From the NCBI GenBank assembly GCA_034506255.1, contig JAPDPX010000008.1, positions 186,001-250,000 on the forward strand: DNA of 64,000 nt, given 5' to 3'. This DNA is from a candidate division KSB1 bacterium. GTDB lineage: Bacteria; Zhuqueibacterota; Zhuqueibacteria; Zhuqueibacterales; Zhuqueibacteraceae. A program made the translations under genes and the position numbers. This document shows positions 18,535 to 27,611 of this stretch, one piece after another (positions within the stretch are counted from its first letter, which is position 1; the number at the start of each line of letters is the position of its first letter). The notes under the pieces are model-generated. The model worked only from the letters and a program-made list of their open reading frames with translations, searched no databases and was not told the DNA's origin.

Positions 18535-20091
18535 ATGGCCATGAGCTTGATGCCAATTATCGAAAAACTAAAGATGACTCCCGCAAGCGGCAATCAGCCC
18601 TTCCTGGTCGAGCTCTCCAAAAATGAATCCCTGCGGATTTATCCGAAATCGATTCATCAATTGGATCACTCTTATTTTTTCATCGCCCGCCGCGGTGTGA
18701 AAAAATATTTATTTCTTTCGCCAGCGAATGATTCTCATGCAATGCCGGCTCGCTTTGAAGGCGAGACGCTTGAAGCAAATCCGCCACTCAAATGTTGTCC
18801 GCTCAATCGGCAAAACGCGGCGGTGCTGCGCGAGCTGTTTGATTTCACCCGCCCGGTTTTGCTGGGCGTGGAAAATTCCTTTGGCCTCGGCGACCGCCTC
18901 GGTCTGGCCAATCCCGCGCATCTGCGCGCCATTGCCGGCACGCCGTTTCGCGCCATTCTCGCGCAGCAATCCATCCGCGAACTCGAACGCACCGAACGTA
19001 CCCCTGACGAGGTGATGGATGCGGCGACGTGGGCAGTTTTTCAAGAAGGATACAAGAAAGGATTTGGCGCCGATGCCGATCATCTCAAAACCACTGAGCA
19101 CATTGACCGCATGATGCAAGCGGGATTCACATTTTTTACTTTTGATCCCAGCGCATATGTGGTGAATGAGGCCGCGAAACTACCCGACAGCGAGTTGTCC
19201 GATCGCCTTAAAGCACTGCCTTGGGAGGTTCTGGCAGATACGCCCGAAGGAATGCGCTCGCGCTACGAAGGCAAAAGCTTTCGCATCACCGATGATTTCG
19301 AGATTCATACGACGGCTGCGGAAGTGCTTTGTAGTTTGGTAAAATACGGTGCCGTCATTGCACATGCCGTCACGCTTTATAGGCATCTCGAGAGCAAATA
19401 TCGCGGACGGGCTTATGAAGTGGAGCTTTCGGTGGATGAAACCGATTCTCCTACTACTCCGTTCGAGCATTTTCTGGTCGCCAATGAATTGAAACGCTTG
19501 GGAGTGAAACTGGTCAGTCTCGCTCCGCGTTTCGTCGGTGATTTTGAAAAAGGGATTGACTTCAAAGGTGATCTTGCTTTATTTGAAAAAGAATATGTCA
19601 AGCATGTGAAAATCGCCGAGGCGCTCGGCCCGTACAAAATCAGCATTCATTCGGGTAGTGACAAATTCAGCGTCTATAACGTCATTGGATCGTTGAAGCT
19701 TGGTCACGTGCATGTGAAGACCGCGGGGACGAGTTATTTGGAGGCGTTAAGGACGATTGCAGAGAAAGAGCCAGCGTTGTTCAGCGAAATTCTCGACTTT
19801 GCACGCGGCCGGTATGAGACCGACAAAGCTTCGTATCACGTCTCCGCCAAGCTTGAACGCGTGCCGCCCTCACAAAACTGCACGCTGGAGCGCTTTCTCC
19901 GCCTCTTTGAGGACAACGATGCGCGACAGGTGTTGCACGTCACGTTCGGCTCCGTGCTCACTTGCAAAGACAGCGCTGGCAAACCGGTTTTCAAAGACCG
20001 CATCTTGCGCGCATTGGAACAGCACGAGGAAGCGCATTATGAAAACCTGTGCCGGCATTACCGCCGGCATATCGAACCGTTTTTGCAATGA
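18535..20091 (+). CDS. uxaE: Tagaturonate 3-epimerase
   Basis: UxaE-type protein that interconverts D-tagaturonate and D-fructuronate, joining galacturonate to the fructuronate branch; the family was defined in Thermotoga-type hexuronate pathways. About 518 aa. The start is uncertain: ATG 18514, 18535 or 18541 share the frame, and 18535 has GGAG about 7 bases upstream. Typical stretches are ENSFGLGDRLGLANPAHLRA, GFGADADHLKTTEHIDRM, and SVDETDSPTTPFEHF, with HSGSDKFSVY later. A short hairpin with a CTTCGGC/GCCGAAG stem lies between uxaC and this gene. The pairing with uxaC means no UxaB/UxaA route is needed. Confidence 0.9.
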   Translation: MAMSLMPIIEKLKMTPASGNQPFLVELSKNESLRIYPKSIHQLDHSYFFIARRGVKKYLFLSPANDSHAMPARFEGETLEANPPLKCCPLNRQNAAVLRELFDFTRPVLLGVENSFGLGDRLGLANPAHLRAIAGTPFRAILAQQSIRELERTERTPDEVMDAATWAVFQEGYKKGFGADADHLKTTEHIDRMMQAGFTFFTFDPSAYVVNEAAKLPDSELSDRLKALPWEVLADTPEGMRSRYEGKSFRITDDFEIHTTAAEVLCSLVKYGAVIAHAVTLYRHLESKYRGRAYEVELSVDETDSPTTPFEHFLVANELKRLGVKLVSLAPRFVGDFEKGIDFKGDLALFEKEYVKHVKIAEALGPYKISIHSGSDKFSVYNVIGSLKLGHVHVKTAGTSYLEALRTIAEKEPALFSEILDFARGRYETDKASYHVSAKLERVPPSQNCTLERFLRLFEDNDARQVLHVTFGSVLTCKDSAGKPVFKDRILRALEQHEEAHYENLCRHYRRHIEPFLQ

Positions 20092-20162
20092 AATGAAGCA
20101 GCAAAAACTTCTCGAAATGCAAAAAATGCTTGAAAAAGAGGTGTAAAATTTTTATACTTAGA

Positions 20163-20173
20163 ATACCAGGTAT
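20163..20173. promoter_or_regulatory. Candidate operator of the GntR/LacI regulator
   Basis: A perfect 11-bp palindrome, ATACCAGGTAT, 50 bp before the regulator start. It overlaps a consensus -10 hexamer TATAAT at 20171-20176, a position suited to autorepression. A near-identical palindrome lies just after the regulator gene at 21429-21439. Binding is inferred. Confidence 0.55.
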
Positions 20174-20222
20174 AATTAATATATTTTTTGCAATAACGCC
20201 TGAGTTTTGTGAAGGACACTTT

Positions 20223-21368
20223 ATGGGAATAGATTTCAACACACCGACCCCATTGTACCGCCAAATTGCGGATGATATTAAAGCCAGGATTGCCTCTGGA
20301 CAGATGAAGGTAGGGGATCAGCTTGACTCGCAACAGGAGCTGGCCAAGAAATATGGTGTCAGTCTGATCACGGTGAAAAAGGCGTTGGCCGATCTCATCC
20401 ACGAGGGCGTGCTTTTTAGCCGTGTGGGAAAGGGAACTTATGTTGCGGCACGAAAGCGGGTTGCGATTGATCTGTCCAGGTATAAGACCATCGGTTTAGT
20501 TTTGCGAGATTTGAAAAGCCCCTTCTTTTCGCTTATTGTTCACAGCGTTGAAGAAAAAGCCTCCGAAAGGGGATATAATCTTCTGCTCTCCAATTCCGGG
20601 GATCGCCTTGATAAAGAAGAGAGCCAAATCCACCATTTTCGTCAAATCGGTGTGAGTGGCTTAATTATCGCTTCAATGAGCCGCATTTACCGAGCGACCA
20701 ACAGTATCCGAAAATTACACCAGGAGAACTTTCCCTATGTTTTTGTATCTTATATGGAAGACGAGGATATTTTCTACGTCGGCACCGACCATGAATATGG
20801 CGCTCATCTGGCGACGGAGCATCTGATTAAACTTGGCCACTATAGAATTGGTTATATCAGTTGCGAAGAAGGAAATTTGTTGAGCGAGCTCCGCAAGAAA
20901 GGTTACCTGCGCGCGTTGCAACAATATGGAAAACCCTTTGAAGAAAGCCTGGTCTTTCGTTCCTCGTCAAAAGGCGAAGGGGACGATTACCAGTCCGGCT
21001 ACGAAATCGGCCTGCGCTTTTTGGCACTTGCCCAAAAACCCGACGCCGTGTTTGCATACAAGGATCTTGCCGCCCTTGGATTTCAGCAGGCCCTGCTGGA
21101 TCACGGTCTGAAAGTTCCTCATGATGTTGCCATTGTTGGTTTTGACGATATTGAAAGCGGCCAGTATGCTCCGGTGCCTTTGACGACGATTCATCAGCCC
21201 ACCGCGGAAATTGGCGCCATCGCCGTAGAAACACTTATTAAAAGAATCGAAGGGAAGGAAGCAAATATACGCACCATTTTGAAACCCACGCTTGTCGTGC
21301 GTGAATCCTGTGGCGCAAAGTTACGATCCATTTCTCGCAATATGTCATACAGTGTTACAACTGCTTAA
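20223..21368 (+). CDS. GntR/LacI hybrid transcriptional regulator (AraR-like)
   Basis: 381 aa from ATG 20223, with AAGGA 7 bases upstream; the upstream frame to 20130 covers the promoter and is not coding. Residues 1-75 are a GntR winged helix (LYRQIADDIKARIASGQ, then LAKKYGVSLITVKKALADL, VGKGTYVA). Residues about 85-370 are a LacI-type periplasmic-binding-protein fold (TIGLVLRDLKSPFF, HLIKLGHYRIGYIS, VAIVGFDDIESGQYAPVPLTT). This is the AraR architecture, in which sugar binding relieves repression. It sits between uxaE and the enolase/TonB genes, with matching palindromes on both sides, so it probably controls both directions of this uronate locus. The effector is unknown. Confidence 0.9.
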   Translation: MGIDFNTPTPLYRQIADDIKARIASGQMKVGDQLDSQQELAKKYGVSLITVKKALADLIHEGVLFSRVGKGTYVAARKRVAIDLSRYKTIGLVLRDLKSPFFSLIVHSVEEKASERGYNLLLSNSGDRLDKEESQIHHFRQIGVSGLIIASMSRIYRATNSIRKLHQENFPYVFVSYMEDEDIFYVGTDHEYGAHLATEHLIKLGHYRIGYISCEEGNLLSELRKKGYLRALQQYGKPFEESLVFRSSSKGEGDDYQSGYEIGLRFLALAQKPDAVFAYKDLAALGFQQALLDHGLKVPHDVAIVGFDDIESGQYAPVPLTTIHQPTAEIGAIAVETLIKRIEGKEANIRTILKPTLVVRESCGAKLRSISRNMSYSVTTA

Positions 21369-21428
21369 CTTCAAGTAAATTTTTAACTAGGAGTGTATTT
21401 AAATCCTTATTTTTGCCGTTATCCTGGT

Positions 21429-21439
21429 ATACTTGGTAT
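21429..21439. promoter_or_regulatory. Second candidate operator for the same regulator
   Basis: ATACTTGGTAT (ATACCAAGTAT on the other strand) differs at a single central base from the palindrome in front of the regulator gene. It sits in an AT-rich stretch about 117 bp before the Tat-signal enolase gene, within its likely promoter region. Confidence 0.5.
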
Positions 21440-21555
21440 ATTATATTGATTGCTGCACAGCTTGACACATTTTAATTTTATGAAAGTGGCGTCCGCCCTT
21501 GCTTAACCTCGGAACCAACAAATTCCGCTTCATCAGCTTTATTCGGTGACGAACT

Positions 21556-22797
21556 ATGAAAACGAAACTGCAAAAACTCGATCGCCGCAATTTTATACGG
21601 ACTTTGGCGGGCGGTCTTGGCGGCTTCGCGGCCACTTCGTGGCTCGCGCCGTCGCCGTCGCCGGCTCTTGCTCGCCCTATGGAGAACGCGCGTGCCGCGT
21701 TCAATAATTTGAAGATCACTGAGCTCAAATTTCTCAAGTTGCAATTTCCCGGCAAAACGCCGGTCAAGCGCAATGCCATCATCACCAGCGGCGGCGAGGC
21801 GCCGAGCCTGAAGATGCTGGAGCTTTACACCAATCAAGGACTGATCGGCCGCAGCCTGCCCAAAGGCCCGGACAGCTTGATCAAAAGCGCCTTCAGCAAA
21901 ATTCGTGGTGAGAACCCGTTTGATGTGGAGCGCCTGTGGGATCACATGTATCGTGACAATCGCAAGTCGGTGGCAAAAGGCGAATACATCGAGGCCATCG
22001 GCTCGCTCGATATGGCGATTTGGGATCTCATCGGCAAGGCGCTCGAGTTGCCGGTTTATCGCGTGCTCGGTGCCTATCAAACCAGGCTGCGCGTGTACGC
22101 CGCTGGCGGTTATTACGAAGAGGGCAAGACCGTCGCCGATTTGGTGAAAGAGATGGAGGGTTATGTGAGCGAAGGCTTCCGCGCCGTGAAGATGAAAGTC
22201 GGTGGCGAAAGTTTTAGCGTCGATGTCGAGCGCGTTCGTGCCGTGCGCGAGGCGTTGGGGCCGGACATCGATCTGATGATCGATGCCAACAACAAATGGC
22301 TCGCCTACGACGCGATTCGTTTCGGTCGCGCGGTGGAGAAATACAATCTGTTTTGGTTCGAGGAGCCGGTGGTCGCGGATGATTTCGCCGGCTGCGCCGA
22401 GGTGCGTCAGGCGCTGGATATTCCCATCGTTGCCGGAGAAAATGAATACACGCGTTGGGGCTGTCGCGATCTGATCACAGCCGGCTCCGCGGATATTTTG
22501 AATCTCGACACCGTGAAAGCCGGCGGCATCACCGAGTATCGCAAAATCGCGGCGCTAGCCTCGGCGTTTCACATTCCGGTGGCGCCGCACGGCAGCCCGC
22601 ACATGGCGGTGCACCTGCTCGCGGCAACGCCCAATGCGTTGATCATGGAAACCTATCCCGGCGTCGAGAGCCAGTACAACCCGGCGCTGCCGCTCTTTCC
22701 GGTGAAAGACGGCTTCATCACGGTTCCCGACAAACCCGGCTTGGGCATCGATCCGGATCCGGCGCTGGTCCAGAAGTATATGGTGAGCCTCCAATGA
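21556..22797 (+). CDS. Enolase-superfamily sugar-acid dehydratase/racemase with Tat signal
   Basis: 413 aa of the mandelate racemase/muconate lactonising group. The N-terminus carries a twin-arginine signal (LDRRNFIRTL, then a GGLGGFAATSWLA hydrophobic core and ALA at about 37-39), so it is probably exported folded. The active-site set is complete: Lys212-x-Lys214 (KMKVG), metal ligands Asp243 (MIDAN), Glu270 (WFEEP) and Glu295 (AGEN), and the Asp318/His345 dyad (APHGSP). That combination is found in acid-sugar dehydratases such as gluconate, rhamnonate or fuconate dehydratases. Substrate is not predictable. The gene is followed 57 bp later by a TonB receptor. An exported member is unusual because the family usually acts in the cytoplasm. 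Confidence 0.85.
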   Translation: MKTKLQKLDRRNFIRTLAGGLGGFAATSWLAPSPSPALARPMENARAAFNNLKITELKFLKLQFPGKTPVKRNAIITSGGEAPSLKMLELYTNQGLIGRSLPKGPDSLIKSAFSKIRGENPFDVERLWDHMYRDNRKSVAKGEYIEAIGSLDMAIWDLIGKALELPVYRVLGAYQTRLRVYAAGGYYEEGKTVADLVKEMEGYVSEGFRAVKMKVGGESFSVDVERVRAVREALGPDIDLMIDANNKWLAYDAIRFGRAVEKYNLFWFEEPVVADDFAGCAEVRQALDIPIVAGENEYTRWGCRDLITAGSADILNLDTVKAGGITEYRKIAALASAFHIPVAPHGSPHMAVHLLAATPNALIMETYPGVESQYNPALPLFPVKDGFITVPDKPGLGIDPDPALVQKYMVSLQ

Positions 22798-22854
22798 TGA
22801 GAAATTTATTTTTCGGTTATGCCTCAAGGCTGCTCATAATCGGAGGAGCAAATC

Positions 22855-25737
22855 ATGAAAGGCCAACCTTTTTTTGTCGCGCTCGTTCTCGTCTTTTTTG
22901 CGGGAACGAGCCTCGTTGCCAGCTCGACGGGTAAAATCGTTGGCGTCGTCAAAGACGCCCAAACCGGCGAGCCGTTGCCCGGCGCCAATGTTTTTTTGCA
23001 AGGCACGGCCCTTGGCGCCGCGACCAACCTCAAAGGCGAATACCTCATTCCCTCCGTGCCGGCCGGCGACTATATGCTGGTCGTCTCATATATCGGTTAC
23101 AAGAAGGTGACGATGCCGATCAGCGTCACGACCGATCAAATCACCCGCCAGGACGTTAAACTGCAATTCGAAGTCATCGAGGGGCAAGCCGTCGTGGTCA
23201 CGGCGCAATTGGAAGGCCAAGCGCGCGCCATCAACCAGCAATTGTCTGCCAACACCATCGTCAACGTCGTGTCTTCGGACAAGATCAAGGAGTTGCCGGA
23301 TCAAAACGCGGCGGAATCGTTGGGGCGTTTGCCCGGCATATCCATTCAGCGCGACGCCGGCGAGGGCACGAAAGTCGTGATTCGCGGCCTGTCGCCGAAA
23401 TTCAACTCGATCACCGTCAACGGCGAGCGCATTCCTTCCACTGAGGCAGTTGATCGCTCGGTCGATCTCAGCATGATCTCGCCGGACATGCTGGCGGGCA
23501 TCGAAGTGTTCAAAGCCCTCACGCCGGATAAAGATGGAGACGCGATCGGCGGCACGGTGAATTTTGTGATTCGCAAAGCGCCCGAAGGTTTGAAAACGGA
23601 TTTCCGCTTGCAAGGCGGATACAACAATCACGAAAGCGATTACGGCGTGTACAAGGGCAGCGCGAGCTTGAGCAACCGCTTCTATGAAGATAAGTTGGGC
23701 GTTATTTTGACCGGCAATCTGCAGCGGGCCAATCGCAGCTCGGACGTGCTGGAGGCCGACTATTCCTTTGCCGGACAGGGCGTGGACCGCGCCAAAATCA
23801 AAGTTGAAGATTTGAATCTCGGCGACCGGCTGGAAACCCGCGACCGTTACGGCGCCTCGCTGGCGCTCGATTATAATTTGGGCAACGGCTCCATTCTTTT
23901 CAACAGCTTTTGGAGCCGCACCGACCGCGACGAGATTCAGCGCCGCAAACGGTATCGCGTCGGCACCACCCGCGTGGAATATGACTTGATCGACCGCCGC
24001 ATTGAAACCACGTTGCTGACCAATTCTTTGAGCGGGGAGCACACGTTCAAACTCCTCGAGCTGAGCTGGCGCGCTTCGTATTCCGACAGCAAACAGAACA
24101 TGCCGTTTTCCCATTACGCGCGCTTTCGCGAGGACGCCGCCTACACCGCCGACTTGATCGAAGACCAGGGGCCGGAGCTGATTCCGCTGGGCGCAAAAAA
24201 CAATCTCGCCGAAACTTATTTCAAGAACGATCATCTCGACGAGCAACGGATCGAAGACCGTGATTGGACCGCGCAGCTCGATATCAAAAGGCCGTGGGTG
24301 TTGGGTAAAAAAATTTCGGGTTATTTCAAACTCGGCGGCAAAATTCGCGACAAGGATCGCACGCGCGACGATCATCGCATTTGGACTTCTCATTTCAACC
24401 TCGATGCGCTCGGCCGTGAGATGGCCGCGAACCCCGAGAGGTTTCGCAACGAATTTCGCCTCTACGAATTGACCAACGTCAATCGTCTTGGGCTCAACGC
24501 TTTTCTTGATCCCGGCTTCAGCGCCGGAGATTATCTCAACGGCCAGTTCACGTTTGGCCCGGGGCTGAGTGTGGACAAACTCCACGATTTTTTGAATACC
24601 TTCCGGTCCTTCATTTTAATGAACGGCGACCCGCTGTATGTCGTCGACAAGCTTTATGATTTGCGGGATTATAAAGCCGGCGAGCAGATTCGCGCCACCT
24701 ATTTGATGGCCGAGTTTAATCTCGGACGCAAGCTCACCCTGCTGGGCGGCGCCCGCTACGAATGGACGGAGAACGATTACAAAAGCATTTTCGGAACGCC
24801 GGAAATTGGGGAAGATGGTCAGAGCGTGAGTGGCGTGACCGATACCACGGGCGTTCGGCAATATGATGAGATTCTACCGATGGCGCACCTGCGCTATAAA
24901 TTCACTTCGTGGTTCGACATTCGCCTGGCCGCCACCAAAACCCTTTCGCGTCCCGATTACTTCAATCTCGTGCCGCGCGAAAGTATCAACAACGACGAAA
25001 GAATTATCGAACGTGGCGAGCCGAATCTGAAGCCGACCCGCGTGTGGAATTACGACGCCTATCTGTCGTTCTACAGCCGCTTGGGGCTTTTTACCGTCGG
25101 CGGATTTTACAAGGAACTCCGCGACATTGATTATCTCCGCCGCTTCCCGATTCTCGAAATCGGGCATCCCTATCGCGGTTACGACATCGTCGGGCCGATA
25201 AATGGAAAAGGCAAGCCCACGATCAAAGGCTGGGAAATCGATTTGCAAACCAATCTCAAGTTTTTGCCCGGCCCGCTCGACGGCCTGGTGCTGTACGCCA
25301 ACTATTCCCGCATCACCTCAAAAACTTTTTACCCCTTCTTCCGCGTTGAAACCAAGCTGATTCCCACTCCTCCCTATGTTGTCTCCACGGCTATCGATAC
25401 GGTGCGTTCGGGGCGCGTCGCCGGCCAGGCGGATTATATTGCCAACTTCGCGATCGGTTACGAGAAGAAAGGATTTTCGGGTCGCCTGTCACTGATCGCG
25501 CAAGGCGGCAGCCTGGAAAATTTGGGCGGCACGAGTGAATTTGACGGCTTTGCCGATGATTTTTTGCGCTGGGATCTCACCTTGCAACAGAAAATCACCA
25601 GCGGCTTCAGCGCCTTTCTGAACTTCAACAACATGACCGATTATGCGGAGAAGGCCTTTCTCGGCATCAAGGCGTTTCCAACGAGTGAGGAATTCTTCGG
25701 CTGGACGGCCGATCTCGGGCTGCGCTACAAGTTTTAA
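22855..25737 (+). CDS. TonB-dependent outer-membrane receptor
   Basis: 960 aa, with ATG 22855 preceded by GGAGGAG. A signal peptide (to about residue 22) is followed by a carboxypeptidase-regulatory-like Ig domain (GKIVGVVKDAQTGEPLPGANV, about 24-100), then a plug domain (VVVTAQLEGQARAINQQLSA, LPDQNAAESLGRLPGISIQR, VVIRGLSPKFNSITVNGERIP). A long beta-barrel follows, ending in LGLRYKF with a terminal Phe as expected. The plug sequence resembles general TonB receptors rather than the SusC class, and no SusD partner is present. In this context it probably imports oligosaccharides from pectin or glucuronide polymers. Confidence 0.9.
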   Translation: MKGQPFFVALVLVFFAGTSLVASSTGKIVGVVKDAQTGEPLPGANVFLQGTALGAATNLKGEYLIPSVPAGDYMLVVSYIGYKKVTMPISVTTDQITRQDVKLQFEVIEGQAVVVTAQLEGQARAINQQLSANTIVNVVSSDKIKELPDQNAAESLGRLPGISIQRDAGEGTKVVIRGLSPKFNSITVNGERIPSTEAVDRSVDLSMISPDMLAGIEVFKALTPDKDGDAIGGTVNFVIRKAPEGLKTDFRLQGGYNNHESDYGVYKGSASLSNRFYEDKLGVILTGNLQRANRSSDVLEADYSFAGQGVDRAKIKVEDLNLGDRLETRDRYGASLALDYNLGNGSILFNSFWSRTDRDEIQRRKRYRVGTTRVEYDLIDRRIETTLLTNSLSGEHTFKLLELSWRASYSDSKQNMPFSHYARFREDAAYTADLIEDQGPELIPLGAKNNLAETYFKNDHLDEQRIEDRDWTAQLDIKRPWVLGKKISGYFKLGGKIRDKDRTRDDHRIWTSHFNLDALGREMAANPERFRNEFRLYELTNVNRLGLNAFLDPGFSAGDYLNGQFTFGPGLSVDKLHDFLNTFRSFILMNGDPLYVVDKLYDLRDYKAGEQIRATYLMAEFNLGRKLTLLGGARYEWTENDYKSIFGTPEIGEDGQSVSGVTDTTGVRQYDEILPMAHLRYKFTSWFDIRLAATKTLSRPDYFNLVPRESINNDERIIERGEPNLKPTRVWNYDAYLSFYSRLGLFTVGGFYKELRDIDYLRRFPILEIGHPYRGYDIVGPINGKGKPTIKGWEIDLQTNLKFLPGPLDGLVLYANYSRITSKTFYPFFRVETKLIPTPPYVVSTAIDTVRSGRVAGQADYIANFAIGYEKKGFSGRLSLIAQGGSLENLGGTSEFDGFADDFLRWDLTLQQKITSGFSAFLNFNNMTDYAEKAFLGIKAFPTSEEFFGWTADLGLRYKF

Positions 25738-25793
25738 CGCGCCGTTATGAATTCTTTTCGTTTATTTAACCAAAACAGTGAGGAGGTTGGCCT

Positions 25794-25826
25794 ATGATCA
25801 ATTGCAAGCCGCCGCAAGTTGTTTGA
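25794..25826 (+). other. Possible leader micro-ORF, 10 codons
   Basis: ATG 25794 opens MINCKPPQVV and stops at TGA 25824-25826. It is preceded at a good distance by a strong GAGGAGG Shine-Dalgarno, better than that of the downstream gene at 25883. It may be a leader peptide or the start of a lost gene. Nothing else supports it. Confidence 0.25.
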
Positions 25827-25882
25827 GCCGTATCACACCACTAACAAAAATTTCGCACGAACTCAAAACCGGAGAAGCCACG

Positions 25883-27412
25883 ATGAAACCAATTTACAGA
25901 CTGCTGCCCCAATTATTGGCGTGCGCCATCGCCGTCTTGGGGTGGTTTGACGAATCCAATGCCCAAGAGCGCCGCGTGCCGATTGCTCCCGGCATCGGAA
26001 CGTTGAACGCGGCGATCGCGGGGGATACCGCTAGAACCCCCAACACCGTTTACGTGCTGGAGCGCGGCGCCGGAAAAATTTATTTGTTGTCCGGAACCAT
26101 CGATCATAACTTTCCGCTCACGATTATTTCGGAGGGAACAGGGGAACGCCCGCGCTTGGTGCCGCTGGCGGATAACGCCGGCAACTCGACCCGCGCCTTT
26201 CGGAGCCGCGCCAATCTCACGCTCAAAGGCTTGTACGTCACCGGCGCCAATTCTTTGGGCGCTTACCGCGAGACCAACATCATCCGCACCGGCGCCGATA
26301 ACGTTCGCATCGTGCTGGAAGATTGCCATCTCGATCGCGACGGCCAATCGGCCATCCGGCTCGACAACAAATTCTGCCGCGTGTTCGTGAAAAAGTCCAT
26401 CATCAGCAACATCGGCGAGGCGACGAATCTGGACAACGGCCGCTTCATCGATGCGCGCGGCGTTCAACAAGATTCGATCTGGGTGGAGAACACCACCGTT
26501 TACAACATCACCAGCCGCGTCTATCGCGTCGGCGACGGCGGCTTGAGCAAGTTCCACTATTGGAACCACAACACCATCGTCAACAGCGCACAGCATTGCC
26601 TGGACATCGAGCAGTTGGCGACCTTCATCTTCACCAACAACATCGTGGTCAACGGCGCTTATTTCGGCACGGACACCACGACAACGCCCGGCAGCGTGCC
26701 GCGCACGCTCATCGAGCTTGATCCCCCCGGACCGCTGCTCGCGGGCCTGAGCTTGAGCGTGACGATCCGCAACAACAATTTCTATTTGGATCCGGCGATC
26801 TCGAGTCTGTTTCCCGGCATCCGCGGCCGCAAAGTCGTTCAGCCCTATGACTCGATTGCCACGGCTCATGCCAGTAATACCACTATGGAAGCCATCGCTT
26901 TTGTCAACGGTCCGCCTTCGCACATCCCTTTGGTGATGGCTTTCCTGGATACCAGCAGATCCATGTCGAGTTATCCACCCTTTGATACCTCGAAAGAGCC
27001 TTACGATTTCAAATATCCCACCACGACGGCGGCGTACACCGGCTCCACTGCCGGCCAGCCGCTCGGCGCGCTCACGTGGTTCGGCCTCGACATCATCAGC
27101 GCCGTGAAGGATCGCGCCGGCAGCAAAGTGCCCAACTCGTTTCGTCTGCTCGGCAATTATCCCAATCCGTTCAACCCTTCGACTGCAATTTGCTTTGATC
27201 TGCCGGTTGCAGCCGAAGTGCAAATCGCCGTGTTTGATGTCACCGGCCGGCAAGTGCTCGCCACCAAGCCGGTGCGCATGAACGCCGGCTCCGCGCAGGC
27301 GCTGCGCTTGGACGCTTCGGCCCTCGCCACCGGTGTGTACTTCTATCGCGTCACCGCCGCGACGGCGAAACAAACGTTTACCGGAACGGGTGATATGCTG
27401 TTGGTCAAATAA
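25883..27412 (+). CDS. Secreted right-handed beta-helix protein with sorting domain
   Basis: 509 aa from ATG 25883, with GGAGA upstream. A signal peptide ends near FDESNAQ. Residues about 30-360 form a beta-helix with Asn-rich turns (NLTLKGLYVTGANSLGAYRE, IRLDNKFCRVFVKKSIISNI, HYWNHNTIVNSAQHCLDIE, FIFTNNIVVNG). This resembles pectate-lyase-like or alginate-lyase-like folds, but no known catalytic motif could be placed, so a binding role is possible. From about residue 430 a FlgD/Por-type domain (NSFRLLGNYPNPFNPSTAI, VFDVTGRQV, GVYFYRV) ends the protein. It follows the TonB receptor, where a surface glycan-binding partner would be expected. Confidence 0.78.
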   Translation: MKPIYRLLPQLLACAIAVLGWFDESNAQERRVPIAPGIGTLNAAIAGDTARTPNTVYVLERGAGKIYLLSGTIDHNFPLTIISEGTGERPRLVPLADNAGNSTRAFRSRANLTLKGLYVTGANSLGAYRETNIIRTGADNVRIVLEDCHLDRDGQSAIRLDNKFCRVFVKKSIISNIGEATNLDNGRFIDARGVQQDSIWVENTTVYNITSRVYRVGDGGLSKFHYWNHNTIVNSAQHCLDIEQLATFIFTNNIVVNGAYFGTDTTTTPGSVPRTLIELDPPGPLLAGLSLSVTIRNNNFYLDPAISSLFPGIRGRKVVQPYDSIATAHASNTTMEAIAFVNGPPSHIPLVMAFLDTSRSMSSYPPFDTSKEPYDFKYPTTTAAYTGSTAGQPLGALTWFGLDIISAVKDRAGSKVPNSFRLLGNYPNPFNPSTAICFDLPVAAEVQIAVFDVTGRQVLATKPVRMNAGSAQALRLDASALATGVYFYRVTAATAKQTFTGTGDMLLVK

Positions 27413-27480
27413 GGCTCAGTGGTTGAAAGTCCGACTCGAATCAATCTCAGGCCAGAGAAAGTTTCTACGCCATTTTTTGA

Positions 27481-27567
27481 ACTCGGATGACACGGGTCGT
27501 GTGGATGAGCACGGATAAAACATAAATGAACCAAAGCAAAATCCGCAATGATCCGTGTCATCCGAGT
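27481..27567. repeat. Palindromic intergenic repeat
   Basis: Perfect 15-bp arms, ACTCGGATGACACGG at 27481-27495 and its complement at 27553-27567. The arms contain CGGAT-type units at 9-10 bp spacing, as in the element at 13808-14060. It sits between the beta-helix gene and the second enolase gene. Confidence 0.6.
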
Positions 27568-27611
27568 AATCCGCGTTCAAAAGCATTGACTTTAGAAAGC
27601 AAGATGCATTT

